The notes below the pieces were generated by a model. It searched no databases, was not told the origin of the DNA, and was given only the letters and a program-made list of their open reading frames with translations. DNA of 64,000 bases, taken from Motiliproteus sp036961355 (GTDB taxonomy: Bacteria; Pseudomonadota; Gammaproteobacteria; Pseudomonadales; Balneatricaceae). The stretch is taken from NCBI GenBank assembly GCA_036961355.1, contig JBALVL010000018.1, positions 28,208-92,207 of the forward strand, in the 5' to 3' direction. The translations under genes were made by a program, and so were the position numbers. Below are positions 46,125-55,655 of this stretch, piece after piece (position 1 is the first letter of the stretch; every line of letters begins with the position of its first letter).

Positions 46125-46916
46125 CTATTTTTTGACCCGCTCGTTATAGATCTTATCTAAACACCGAGCAATGTCTCTTGTGCCCATCGCGTCAAGATAA
46201 AGATCGACTGTTCTCTTTATAAAAGACAGATTTTGTTTGTGCCGTAGGGCAAATTCACGACTCAACTTGTCTTTCTTTTTCTCAAACAGATCGCGCTCGA
46301 TACCACCATGATAGTTTGTGATGGCCTGAGTAAAGTCGCCGCCATTTTCCATGACCCGCTCTTTCAGCACATTGATGTTGACTCTGTAATTAGCCGATGC
46401 GTACAAAAGAGCATCTCTAAGCAGGCCAAATTTTTCACCGAACACATCGTAGCAAACGTCTTCGACAACACGACTGGGTCGAACCCAGCCATCAAATTCA
46501 AAGTCAAAACCTTGGTACCGCAGCCGATCATCGGCCTCTAGACCCAGGCTCAAACCGGCTTTGATACTTTTTTTAAAGCTCTCTGACATCTCCTCTAAAG
46601 CATCATCACACTTCCAAGAATGATAGATATTCAGAGCTTTTCGATACTTCTTGGCCAGACGAATTTTTACGTAATCAAAGCGCTCATTGATTTTTCCTTC
46701 TTTACAATCGAGTAAAAAATCACGGCACTCTTTACAGGCAGGGATGACCATACACTTCAGTTCATCCATACCTGAGCTGTAAAAAAGGTAGTGCTTTATA
46801 GGAGGACTGTAATCTTGACGATCAGCTTCACATCCACAGAAATAACAACAGCCAAAATCGTCAGAGTTAGCCGCATGGATGGGAGAATACTCTTTCTTAA
46901 TCTCTGAAATATCCAT
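46125..46916 (-). CDS. Unknown protein with a possible HNH-like / zinc-ribbon N-terminus
   Basis: 263 residues from ATG 46916. The N-terminal ~60 residues contain CCYFCG, then SPPIKHYLFYS, then CMVIPACKECRDFLLD: two C-x2-C pairs around a DYSPP segment, as in HNH nuclease zinc knuckles. The remaining ~200 residues are helical and charged. An upstream start (ATG 47030, GGGG ahead of it) would add 38 residues, but that stretch belongs to sequence duplicated at about 47245-47345 beside the tRNA repeats, so it is probably not coding. It lies between the core genes and tRNA-fMet and may be the first accessory gene. No function is assigned. Confidence 0.6.
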   Translation of the reverse strand: MDISEIKKEYSPIHAANSDDFGCCYFCGCEADRQDYSPPIKHYLFYSSGMDELKCMVIPACKECRDFLLDCKEGKINERFDYVKIRLAKKYRKALNIYHSWKCDDALEEMSESFKKSIKAGLSLGLEADDRLRYQGFDFEFDGWVRPSRVVEDVCYDVFGEKFGLLRDALLYASANYRVNINVLKERVMENGGDFTQAITNYHGGIERDLFEKKKDKLSREFALRHKQNLSFIKRTVDLYLDAMGTRDIARCLDKIYNERVKK

Positions 46917-47046
46917 ATGTACTGGCCCAATAAACCCGAACAGCCCTAAGGTCGTTTTGGCGTTGATGTCGTGGAGCACTGCTAAAGGGTGGACACAGCA
47001 GAGCCGATTTTGAGCGCGGAAGAATTTCATCACCCCAAAACGACAA

Positions 47047-47078
47047 AACCCAAATCAAGCAAGTGCTTGATTTGGGTT
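47047..47078 (-). terminator. Terminator of the initiator tRNA gene
   Basis: AACCCAAATCAAGC (47047-47060) pairs with GCTTGATTTGGGTT (47065-47078), a perfect 14-bp stem. On the minus strand it is followed by T-rich sequence. It lies 11 nt after the tRNA 3' end. Copies of this palindrome recur in the repeat units to the right. Confidence 0.85.
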
Positions 47079-47088
47079 CTATTTACGT

Positions 47089-47165
<77 letters not shown>

Positions 47166-47342
47166 TCAACGTGGAGCGCATAATAGAGATCGAAGCGAGC
47201 CAGGTCAATCTTTGTTACCTTTAATCACGGATCTTTTTAATCATGGCCATTTTCATAGATCCAAAACAACCTCAGGATCGTTTTAGCGCTGACGTCCTAG
47301 AGCACTTAAAAGGGTGGGAAAGAAGAATTTCGTCACCCCAAC

Positions 47343-47855
47343 ACGACAAAACAAAAATCAAGTAAGTGCTTGATTTGGTATCTAATTACGCTGGTAGCGG
47401 GGCCAGATTTGAACTGACGACCGTCACTGGCTGCTGAAGCGCTGAGCCCCATAACATTTCTTGACTTACAACGCTTAATACCCAAAAACGAAAAACCCAA
47501 ATCAAGCTAAGCGCTTAAGTTGGGTTCTATTTACGCTGGTAACAGGGGCAAGATTCGAAGTGACGACTTTCGCTGGCTACTGAAGCGCTGAGCCCGATAG
47601 CATTTCTTGATTTGCAATTGTTAATACCCAGAAACTAAAAAACCCAAATCAAGCAAGTGCTTGATTTGGGTTCTAATTACGTTGGTAGCGGGGGCCAGAT
47701 TCGAACTGACGACCTTCGCTGGCTACTGAAGCGCTGAGCCCGATAGCATTTCTTGATTTGCAATTGTTAATACCCAGAAACTAAAAAATCCAAATCAAGC
47801 AAGTGCTTGATTTGGATTTTATTTACGTTGGTAGCGGGGGCCAGATTCGGTTATG
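47343..47855. repeat. Tandem array of about four 146-bp units, each with the tRNA-fMet terminator and 3' end
   Basis: The 'caaatcaag' terminator landmark recurs at 47354, 47498, 47645 and 47791 (period 144-147), besides the native copy at 47051. Each unit continues with the palindrome, about 20 nt of spacer, and the acceptor and T-arm of tRNA-fMet (GGTAGCGGGGGCCAGATTCGAA, with variants); it then departs into a shared ~70-nt filler containing CTGAAGCGCTGAGCCC. The last unit keeps an additional piece of the anticodon region (GGTTATGAG) by a different deletion. These look like attachment-site duplications from repeated integration events. The rest of 47166-48022 contains no gene. Confidence 0.85.
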
Positions 47856-48022
47856 AGACTGAAGATATAGAGATGCATCAAAACATCTTAAAATACACTA
47901 ATAGCTATAAAACTATGTAATATAGACAATAACGAGGAGCAACTACGAAGTAAAAGGAGGACTATATCGTCAACAGAGAGAGCAGTTCTTGTCACATAGA
48001 TGATAACAACAGCGCTGTAGGT

Positions 48023-48826
48023 ATGACCTTAAGGCTCGGTTCTGGCATGCAGGCCATCGAATCATGGGCCAGAGATCTGGGCTTTTCTGAAGAGCTAGAA
48101 CTAATCTGCCGAACCCTTCGGCTACAGTCTTACAAGAGCATCGCTGTTGGCACTATATTCCAAGAGCTCAATCAAACTGACTCTAAAGAGATTTTGTCAG
48201 AATGGACTGAACATGGATTATGTCAGCGTTTGACACAGCTTTCTCGTGCTTACCATCAATCGGAAGGTATACAGAATAGCTACCCAGCTTTACTCCCTCA
48301 TGCCAACGTAAAGAATCAGTTTCAAGGCCAGTTAGAAGAGCTCTACCTACTGGCTATGATCACCAACCCTTTGACCTTTGTGCAGGATCAGAAAAAACAG
48401 TTTTGGCGCAGAAAGCTACGGTTGTGGGTTTTTATACAAGCGCTCCTTCGCGGTCAGCAATTCCATTCTTACCTAGACAAAAATCTAAGAATCGTAGCTA
48501 GGTACCTGCTGATCCGCCCCTCTTATGATATTAACCGATGGGATGTTATTGATCAGCTCCAGCAAGCCACTCATGCAAAACTGCAAGGCATCCAATCAGA
48601 CTTTGATTTGTTTAGTGATGCATTAGGGCATGCTGCTCAGCAGCTAGAAGCCTACACACCAGAACGGTCTGAAGGTAGCTTTTTACGCGCCATAGCCAGG
48701 ATAGCTACAGGCGAGGTTGACTCTATACGCAAGAGCGGTGAGCCCGAGTTCACTTCGTATATATCCCTCCCGCACGCCAAAGATTGTAGATCTAGGTTCT
48801 ACAAACGCACTCATTCCATCTGTTGA
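48023..48826 (+). CDS. N-terminal part of a giant recombinase, out of frame with the main part
   Basis: 267 residues, mostly helical with no motif I recognise (it begins MTLRLGSGMQAIESWARDLGF). The last ~110 nt overlap the next, much longer frame in a different phase. A single +1 shift around 48760-48775 would join the two into one chain of about 1,790 residues, so this is probably the N-terminus of that protein. ATG 48023 has a poor ribosome site. A strong AAGGAGG (at 47954-47960) instead points to in-frame ATC 47966, suggesting the original start has mutated or is non-canonical. Either the gene is decaying or expression is unusual. Confidence 0.55.
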   Translation: MTLRLGSGMQAIESWARDLGFSEELELICRTLRLQSYKSIAVGTIFQELNQTDSKEILSEWTEHGLCQRLTQLSRAYHQSEGIQNSYPALLPHANVKNQFQGQLEELYLLAMITNPLTFVQDQKKQFWRRKLRLWVFIQALLRGQQFHSYLDKNLRIVARYLLIRPSYDINRWDVIDQLQQATHAKLQGIQSDFDLFSDALGHAAQQLEAYTPERSEGSFLRAIARIATGEVDSIRKSGEPEFTSYISLPHAKDCRSRFYKRTHSIC

Positions 48827-51800
48827 TGATTTAAGCAAATCCGTCACGACTGAAGAATCGCAAGTTCTCATTCAGTCAAGAGTTGATCCACAAGATAGCT
48901 ATTCACATCAGCAGCTTTCAGCTAACAGTGTCTTACTTCAATCCACGGAGCTATCTCATTATTTACCCTGGTCTTGGGATAAGCCGCTGCCTCATGAAGC
49001 CCCGGAGCTAGAGACCTGGATTGAACGCATTCTGAGTTCAGGCTCCATGGTTGAGAAACTGGGTGGCGCACTGGTGTGGCTTGCAACACGATTAGGACGG
49101 TCGCTACCACGTATCGAAGCGCTGTTAATAAACGATACTCTTGATAGTGAATGGCAACTAAATCCTGAAATGTTCGAGCTAGTTCGCCTCGCGCCGATAC
49201 GCGTTAATTCATGGAAGCCCAATAAAAATCAGAGCCACTGGCTTAATACTTTTTCTGACAGTTATCGTTTGATTCTGCCTGATAAGGTACTTGATGCGTT
49301 ACTTGCCGGTTCCGCAATTAACCAGGACTCAGAGTCTCTGGGGTCGTGCTGGCGACTACTGGCTAATGAACCACTCGAACGATGGTTCAACCGTAATATG
49401 ACCGGCGATGTTTCCCGGCTGTCATCAGGCATGCTGGCGAACGCTTTGCCACAGGCTGTATTTAATGTGTCTGCAAACCCCAACCTGTCTCGTATGGTGA
49501 GCGCTCACCCACAAAGCGCACTGCCGGGAGCCTGTGCCTATGGCAGTTGGGATGTAGATAGTATCGCTAACGCTACGAAGCTGGATGTGCAAGTACCGGA
49601 GACCTACCTACAGCCTGAAAGTCGTACGATTAATATCATTGGCAGTCGGCTAGATCCCATAGAACAGCTACTGATCGACGCTATCGCCGCAGCCCATTCA
49701 CAGCTTAATGATCTCAGGCTAGGTGATCCCATCGCTTTCCATAATGCGTTTGTTGCCTACATCGTCATGGCACTCTATGCCGCCACAGGAAGCCGCCCGG
49801 TACGAGACCCTTTTGAATGTCCGACACATTTCAGCTGGATGCACCGGCTTGTGTATATCAATGACAAATCGGACAGTGGCTCCCATCAAGGGCGTTTATG
49901 CCCACTCCCTCTGAAGGTCGTGGCGTTAGTTCAACAGCATTACCTATCACATTTGGCGATGCTCGCAGAAAGCTTAGCGGATATAAAACCCGTTCTGAGC
50001 CAAGCCATTAAATCCCTTTCGGCACAGCAGCCGGCTGACGCCATTCCTTTCTTTTTTCTGCTAAACGAACATTACGAATGGACGAGTGTTTCGAATAAGT
50101 CGATAGAGGAGCTATCGCTATTTCATTGGTCACTACCGGCCAATCTCTTTCGTCATCGCCTAATTCAGCAACTCACTCGCGCAGGGATGGATATTGAGGT
50201 GGTTGATGGCTGGGTTGGGCATGCAGAAAGCGGCACCGCCAGTTACGGTGATTATTCAATTCGCTGTTGGATGGATGATGCACAGAAGGCAAAAGACATT
50301 GTTAACACCGTCTATGAAAGACTGGGGTGGCAATCTGTTCAGTCTTGGCGAAAAGCACCTACCCTGCACGTGCCTGAAATAGCTCAGCAAGAAGTTCCTA
50401 CTAAAGAGCGTTCTTTCGGTATTCGAGCACGAGAGAAAAACCGTCGACAGACAATACGCAAAGCACGTAATGCTGCACGCTTGGAAATTGACCTGTTTTT
50501 AAATGGACGGAAGTGGACAGACCTCAGTAGCGATGAGATCGATCAGCTGATTAAGAAAATGGTCGTGACGGCCACAGGCATGCCGCGTCCTCATGCAAAT
50601 CTTCGCTATCGGCATCTAAAAGGACAGTTCGAAAAAGCACAGAATCAAAAACAGATAAAACTCTCGATCAGACGACGCTTTAGCCAGCCCCAGCAAGAGA
50701 TATCGCTGGTGAGGGCCGGCGCTCCGACAGCATTGACTATTTATCAGAAGCTGAGCAAGCAATCGGTATGTCTATGCAAAGGAGATTACCCAACAACATT
50801 AATGCCATCCCGATTGAGCCAACCTATTGCGTTACTCATCGGTGCCGTATTGCTGAGTATCGAAAATCGATTGAGCTACGCGCGCCTACTCAAAGATCTA
50901 ATGAAAAACCAGCATTGTCGGTTACTTCGACACAAAGGTTATTTCTATCTGGAGTATGCCGAAACATTAGAGGCTGCGGACTTAAATGCAGCTGTCCAAC
51001 GGCATCAAATCAGCCCCAAGGTGGCAGCGATGATCGACCGAGGGCTGCAACGAAAAAAACGTATTGATACCAGCCAACTAAAACTGCCCGCCGAGCTAGC
51101 CGGCATCGCTGAAATATTAAAGGTTGCGTCACCACCGCATTCACCGCTAACCGTTGATGGCCTTATAGGGACCCTCTGTGAAGTGGTGAGTCAGGCTAAC
51201 CTGATAGAATTGCCCGGCATGGTTGCAGCGTCACTCAGCGAGCGAGTTCCACCGACAAGCATGTCGTTGCTCGATTGGATTCGTATAACCACCGGTAAGC
51301 AGGTTCATTTGCCAGGCAACGAGGCGACCCAGCAGGCATCTTCAACCGATATCAGCAGTGTGATTGCTGAAAAACAGCTGAAGTATCGCTCAAGGGTTAA
51401 CGCGAGCACGTTGGGTACCGACGCATTACAAGCTAACGCACGGGCTTACTATCAGAGCATCCGCCAAACGCTGAAATCCTACAGCAAGCCAAAAGCCAAA
51501 CAGTGCGCGAGTGCTATCGATACAGTGACTCAGCAGTGGGAATCAAAAGTGAGCGCCAGCGTACTCCTGCTCGGTCAATGGATCACCTATCGTATCAATG
51601 AAGGTAAGCGCTTCCGATCAGGAGCCTTGGCATTCAATTCAGTGACTCAATACTTTGGCACCCTTGCGGGCAGTTTTCAGGAGTTGGCATATGATCATGA
51701 TCTGCTCTGTATGGAGAGTGATGATGTCACCGATTTCTATGCCGATTTGGTTGAAATAAAGCAGTTTTCACACAGGTCCACACCCTATTTTGTCGGCGTA

Positions 51801-53402
51801 CTGCAAGACTTCCAGCGCTGGGCCGCAACCAAAGGTGTGGCGACACCAAATTGGTCTGATTTAGATATACCAACCCCAGAACGTACGGTCAGCCCTGGGA
51901 TGCTGACCGAAAATGAATATTTGGATGCCCTTCACCTGATCATGCACCGTTTGGATTTAGCGGATCGAGATTTTCAACTGTTTGTCGCGTTCGTATTAAT
52001 CGCCTGTTACCGGTTTGGCTTACGAAGCGCTGAAGCCACAGGGCTTAAGCGAGAAGACTGGTGTGCGTATAACGATTCGTGGGTAGTACTGGTACGTGAC
52101 AATCGCGTGAGGAAGCTCAAAAGCCATGCCTCCCGACGAGCGGTTCCTTTACTCTTTGCGCTGCACACATTGGAACAACACGTGATAGAACAAGTACTGG
52201 GACGCTTTGACGCGCTTGCTTCAGATCGACCCAATACGCCTTTGCTTTGCCAAGGAAGCGATCACCGCTTAACAGCTGATGCGCCGATGATCTCCCCAAC
52301 CATTATCGAGGTGTTGCGACACGTAACGGGGAACCCCCGGTTAGTACTTCACCATTGCAGACACAGTTTTTATAACCGGGTATTTTCTGCGCTGAGTGAC
52401 CTTCACTTCCCTCTAACAGACAAGTTACAAGCCAAAACACTCGACCCTCTTCAAGTCAGACAGTTGATTCTGGGGCCTCAGAGCGGTGTATCTCGTCGAA
52501 ACAGCATGGCTATGGCGCGACTGATGGGGCATGCGCACCCTCGAACTGGCATGCTTAATTATAACCATCTGATGTGTAATTGGGCCGATAGCATAGTCCG
52601 ACGCCCTCCCCGCAGTCGCATGAAGCTAGTATCGGCAATAGATGTCGATAAGTTCTCAGTACGAACACCTTTGAACATCTCGTTACTAGTAGGTCGGTTA
52701 CCGAGTTACACGCAGGCAACGAATGAGCAGATTCTAAAAGTATTCAAGTTGGTTTCTCAGGGTAAAACTTTCTCACAGGCAGGCCGCATGCTCTGGCTTC
52801 AGAGCGCCGATGTAGCATTGTTGGAAGGCATAGTGATGCGTGCAGGGCAGCGCATGTGGTTTAGTCAGAAAGTGGCGCAAGAAATCCGGACACTGGGCAC
52901 TGAGATCCCTTTCGAGTTTTTATCGAGGGTGACGAGTGATAGCTGGTGTCGGTTGATCGAGTATGCAAGAACCGTCAAGCAGTGCTCGGATGCACGGTCT
53001 GTCGATTTTCCTAACCGAGAAGAGCTGCCCTATCTGCTGGGCCCAACCCGGCAGTTGTTACTGCAATACCCATCGCACTTCGCACTAGCTAGAGCGGTCA
53101 TCGATTTCTATCAAATTCCTGCAACTCTAATACGCGTTTCAGCGACGAGCACTAATCCTGAGTTACACGCACTTGCAGAATCCTATGGCTTTCAGGCACT
53201 AACGGCAGGTCAAGCCGGCATTAATGACAAGCCCTTGCGTCAAGATTCGCTCCGAGACGAATTGCGGAATCGGCGTAGTTATCATCGTGATTACTGCGTA
53301 CTGATAGTCAGCAGGAATAGCTCTGAAACCCTTCGAAATAGTTATGACTTGAGTGTCGCTACATTGGCTCTGGCTTTAGCTGGCCTATTTAATCCTCCGT
53401 GA
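48717..53402 (+). CDS. Giant tyrosine recombinase with two catalytic domains in one chain
   Basis: An open frame of 1,561 residues without an obvious start of its own (TTG 48717 lacks a properly spaced ribosome site). The first catalytic domain lies at about 330-520: Arg I in TGSRPVRDPF (R360), NLFRHRL (R479-H480, first His of HxxR replaced by Asn), VGHAESGTASYGDY (H502, Tyr about 510-513). The second lies at about 1080-1290 and is complete: RFGLRSAEATGL (R1103), KLKSHASRRAVPL, HHCRH (H1212-R1215), LMGHAHPRTGMLNYNH (H1272, Y1282). A core-binding-like helical region precedes the second domain (about 960-1080). After it comes an unfamiliar C-terminal ~270 residues. It lies next to the tRNA-fMet repeat array, fitting an integrase role. 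Confidence 0.8.
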   Translation: MTLYARAVSPSSLRIYPSRTPKIVDLGSTNALIPSVDDLSKSVTTEESQVLIQSRVDPQDSYSHQQLSANSVLLQSTELSHYLPWSWDKPLPHEAPELETWIERILSSGSMVEKLGGALVWLATRLGRSLPRIEALLINDTLDSEWQLNPEMFELVRLAPIRVNSWKPNKNQSHWLNTFSDSYRLILPDKVLDALLAGSAINQDSESLGSCWRLLANEPLERWFNRNMTGDVSRLSSGMLANALPQAVFNVSANPNLSRMVSAHPQSALPGACAYGSWDVDSIANATKLDVQVPETYLQPESRTINIIGSRLDPIEQLLIDAIAAAHSQLNDLRLGDPIAFHNAFVAYIVMALYAATGSRPVRDPFECPTHFSWMHRLVYINDKSDSGSHQGRLCPLPLKVVALVQQHYLSHLAMLAESLADIKPVLSQAIKSLSAQQPADAIPFFFLLNEHYEWTSVSNKSIEELSLFHWSLPANLFRHRLIQQLTRAGMDIEVVDGWVGHAESGTASYGDYSIRCWMDDAQKAKDIVNTVYERLGWQSVQSWRKAPTLHVPEIAQQEVPTKERSFGIRAREKNRRQTIRKARNAARLEIDLFLNGRKWTDLSSDEIDQLIKKMVVTATGMPRPHANLRYRHLKGQFEKAQNQKQIKLSIRRRFSQPQQEISLVRAGAPTALTIYQKLSKQSVCLCKGDYPTTLMPSRLSQPIALLIGAVLLSIENRLSYARLLKDLMKNQHCRLLRHKGYFYLEYAETLEAADLNAAVQRHQISPKVAAMIDRGLQRKKRIDTSQLKLPAELAGIAEILKVASPPHSPLTVDGLIGTLCEVVSQANLIELPGMVAASLSERVPPTSMSLLDWIRITTGKQVHLPGNEATQQASSTDISSVIAEKQLKYRSRVNASTLGTDALQANARAYYQSIRQTLKSYSKPKAKQCASAIDTVTQQWESKVSASVLLLGQWITYRINEGKRFRSGALAFNSVTQYFGTLAGSFQELAYDHDLLCMESDDVTDFYADLVEIKQFSHRSTPYFVGVLQDFQRWAATKGVATPNWSDLDIPTPERTVSPGMLTENEYLDALHLIMHRLDLADRDFQLFVAFVLIACYRFGLRSAEATGLKREDWCAYNDSWVVLVRDNRVRKLKSHASRRAVPLLFALHTLEQHVIEQVLGRFDALASDRPNTPLLCQGSDHRLTADAPMISPTIIEVLRHVTGNPRLVLHHCRHSFYNRVFSALSDLHFPLTDKLQAKTLDPLQVRQLILGPQSGVSRRNSMAMARLMGHAHPRTGMLNYNHLMCNWADSIVRRPPRSRMKLVSAIDVDKFSVRTPLNISLLVGRLPSYTQATNEQILKVFKLVSQGKTFSQAGRMLWLQSADVALLEGIVMRAGQRMWFSQKVAQEIRTLGTEIPFEFLSRVTSDSWCRLIEYARTVKQCSDARSVDFPNREELPYLLGPTRQLLLQYPSHFALARAVIDFYQIPATLIRVSATSTNPELHALAESYGFQALTAGQAGINDKPLRQDSLRDELRNRRSYHRDYCVLIVSRNSSETLRNSYDLSVATLALALAGLFNPP

Positions 53403-54270
53403 CAGTATTTTCCTGAGCAAGTTCGTACTCAAGGCGAATAGAAGAATCTATAGACTTCAAAGAGTCGAGCCGATACTTAATACGATCTTTGGCCGTGTTT
53501 TTTATGGGGGCGATTGTGAACTCCATCAGTACTTGACGCGTAATGGCTTCTGCGATTGTTTGGAAAAATAAAGTTGGTTCATAGGTAACAGCGAGCCGTT
53601 TCTTGATATCACTATTAAATGGAATGATAAAAAGAGAGTTTTCACTAACGAACAGCCCATCAACACGACAGATACCTACAATCGGTATCTGCACATCAGG
53701 TGCGGACGAGACCAAATGATCATAGGCCCCAGCTAGTTCTATGACGCTCTCACCAAGGTCTATTTGGAAGGGTGCAACGATATTTTTGTTATCATTTTTG
53801 GCTAAAACCTGACCGCGATATGTATCAACAATAGCCTCAATTTCTGCGGGTAACTGTGAAGGACTATCTATCAATTCCGTGTTAAAAAGTCCCCTAGCGA
53901 TAATGCAGGATGCAAGTCGACGGATAGACTCCTTCATTTGAATCTCTAGATCAGCACCAATATCCTGCCCGCTATAACTCACTACATATGCAGGGTATGA
54001 ACTTACTCCATCGTTTGAATTTTGGATGATGGAGTGCTGCTCAATCAATAGATCCTTTGCTCTCCAAACCTGGACATTCAGATCGTTCAGGAACCTAGCG
54101 ATGAGCTTCGCCGTATTTTCGATACTTCTCGTGAGCGTTTTCACCTGCGCACCATCAGTAACTATATTAGCCTTGTATCGCTGATACAGCTGGTGATCTA
54201 CCGGCGAGATGATGGCGATGGGGGTGATTTTTAGTTCGTTGGTTACGCTTTCGAATGCGTGGCTTTTCAT
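53389..54270 (-). CDS. Unknown protein, convergent with the giant recombinase
   Basis: 293 residues, soluble, mixed alpha/beta by composition, beginning MKSHAFESVTNELKITPIAI. No catalytic motif is evident. Its 3' end overlaps the end of the recombinase gene by 14 nt on the opposite strand. AAGG precedes the ATG. Base composition is more AT-rich than the core part of the window. It may be cargo of the integrated element. No family recognised. Confidence 0.6.
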   Translation of the reverse strand: MKSHAFESVTNELKITPIAIISPVDHQLYQRYKANIVTDGAQVKTLTRSIENTAKLIARFLNDLNVQVWRAKDLLIEQHSIIQNSNDGVSSYPAYVVSYSGQDIGADLEIQMKESIRRLASCIIARGLFNTELIDSPSQLPAEIEAIVDTYRGQVLAKNDNKNIVAPFQIDLGESVIELAGAYDHLVSSAPDVQIPIVGICRVDGLFVSENSLFIIPFNSDIKKRLAVTYEPTLFFQTIAEAITRQVLMEFTIAPIKNTAKDRIKYRLDSLKSIDSSIRLEYELAQENTVTED

Positions 54271-54678
54271 GGAACGGCCTTTTACTAAAAAGTGAAATCT
54301 TATTGTCTAATAGAAAGGTCTCGGGGCTCTCTGGGAATCCAGGGGTTTTCCCCCGTAAAGTCGTTTGTTTTCAGAAAAATCAGTGATTTACTGCTGACAT
54401 TTACCAATATATTTACAAAAATCAATCACTAGGCATTCCTGCTACAGCCCATAGCGGACCACTTGACCAGTGGTCTTTGATGACAAGTATTGAAATTTAA
54501 GAAGGGGATTGAGATTGTTGGAACCGCCAGACAAGGTCAGCCCTATCGACAGTGCAGACGTAAACCCTGAGCTCCAAAGAGTTCAGCACCTGGCCCCTGA
54601 AGCGACATGGTCGTAGCTGAGACAAAAAGACATTTACAGCCAGACACCCTGAACGATACGCGTCGATCCAAAACAAAC
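54271..54678. other. Intergenic region with one terminator-like hairpin
   Basis: 408 nt. GACCACT (54457-54463) and AGTGGTC (54469-54475) form a perfect stem followed by TTT, a possible weak rightward terminator. A 66-codon leftward frame at 54497-54697 has no ribosome site or recognisable content, so I do not call it. Nothing else is seen. Confidence 0.35.
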
Positions 54679-55044
54679 TCAGCTTGATAGCAGCCAAACT
54701 TTTGCGGCTTCCATCTCTTCGAACAAAGCAGCCTCCACTCCTTGTATGTGGTATAGGTTCATTGCATGTTGAAAATAGTCAGAAAACTCACCTTTCTGTC
54801 TGACTATCGCAACCCGGGTGAGTTGGGGTGATACCGTCTTAAGACATGAGGCTATGTTGTCTACATCGATCAAGCGAACCAAGCTCAAGTCCGCCTGTCT
54901 GAAGTTTACTAAGGCTAGGTGACAGCCCCCATAGTGCCGGTTGGTAGTCTCTGTTGTAGGCGTTGGGTTAGTTGCCTGTAATGTACCTATATGCTCAATA
55001 AGCACATAGCTGCCATTCTTGACGATAGTGGATGTGACGGTCAT
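54679..55044 (-). CDS. STAS / SpoIIAA-like domain protein
   Basis: 121 residues. The second half, LTRVAIVRQKGEFSDYFQHA to the C-terminal ALFEEMEAAKVWLLSS, follows the pattern of the SpoIIAA-like family (a central RvAvV strand, then a helix, then F..EeeAl.WL at the end). Those proteins are small soluble regulators with unclear partners. The ATG 55044 has a modest GAAGTG ahead of it. It is an isolated gene in the accessory region. Confidence 0.55.
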   Translation of the reverse strand: MTVTSTIVKNGSYVLIEHIGTLQATNPTPTTETTNRHYGGCHLALVNFRQADLSLVRLIDVDNIASCLKTVSPQLTRVAIVRQKGEFSDYFQHAMNLYHIQGVEAALFEEMEAAKVWLLSS

Positions 55045-55507
55045 AGCAATTCACTTCTGACATTGCGGCATACGGATCCTAAATTAATTATAATACATTT
55101 AGCATGGGTATTTGATTGAGTAATCAAGTAAGAGGTTAGTCAGATCAGTAATACGGCTTGCGAGAAGGGCCGTGAGCGTCAGGTATGTGTCGCCCAGAGT
55201 GCTAGGCTATGCCCAAGACCATTTGGCCCCTATGACTGCAATGTGCGCAAAGCGGAGCCCGCCTAAGTTGTTTTGTCGGAGAAACATGACACACACCACC
55301 ACCCAACGCAGCACTGCAAACTTCGGATATCGTTCGGAGTTCGGTGTTTCGGATCACTTTCAAATCTTCGACTTAGTGGCAGGTTCCAGCCGGATCGAAT
55401 CGGCACCGTTCGGGATAGGTTCGGAAATGCACACCAAGGCTATCAACGCCAAGAAAACGGCTTCACTTTCTTCGACTTAGAGAGCCAATTTCGGAGGGTG
55501 TATGTCA
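55045..55507. other. Accessory intergenic region, no confident gene
   Basis: Short rightward frames exist here (for example from ATG 55286, about 64 codons, beginning MTHTTTQRSTANFGYRSEF), but none has a clear ribosome site or recognisable product. The stretch ends at the tRNA half described next. Confidence 0.3.
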
Positions 55508-55552
55508 CTCATAATCGATCGGTCGCCAGTTCAAGTCTGGCAAGGCCCACCA
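55508..55552 (+). tRNA. 3' half of a CAT-anticodon tRNA (probably Ile2), partial
   Basis: From the anticodon loop (CTCATAATCG) through a complete T-arm (GCCAG-TTCAAGT-CTGGC) to acceptor strand AAGGCCC-A-CCA, the sequence matches the 3' half of gammaproteobacterial tRNA-Ile2. The 5' half is missing: the bases before the loop do not pair with the anticodon stem, and no GGGCCTT 5' acceptor strand is present nearby. Such halves are typical of integration-site copies. An elongator tRNA-Met origin is less likely but possible. Confidence 0.7.
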
Positions 55553-55655
55553 TCCCACGTATCATGCAAGCTTCAGAGCAACGTCCGTTACTCTTCCCCT
55601 TACCACCACCATAGTTTTTCTTAGTCCTAGCTCGGTTAGCTTGGACCATCCATAA

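Noticed and set aside
47380..47790. More complete tRNA genes in the repeat array
   Set aside because: Each copy has only the acceptor 3' strand and T-arm; the D-arm, anticodon arm and 5' acceptor strand are absent.
47343..47855. CRISPR array
   Set aside because: The repeats are about 146 bp with no short unique spacers, and they contain tRNA-fMet 3' sequence and its terminator.
48023..53402. A gamma-mobile-trio (GmtX/Y/Z) type mobile element
   Set aside because: That system has three separate genes; here both catalytic domains are in one chain and no further recombinase genes follow.
54497..54697. A 66-codon leftward gene
   Set aside because: No ribosome site, no recognisable content, and it runs into the SpoIIAA-like gene.
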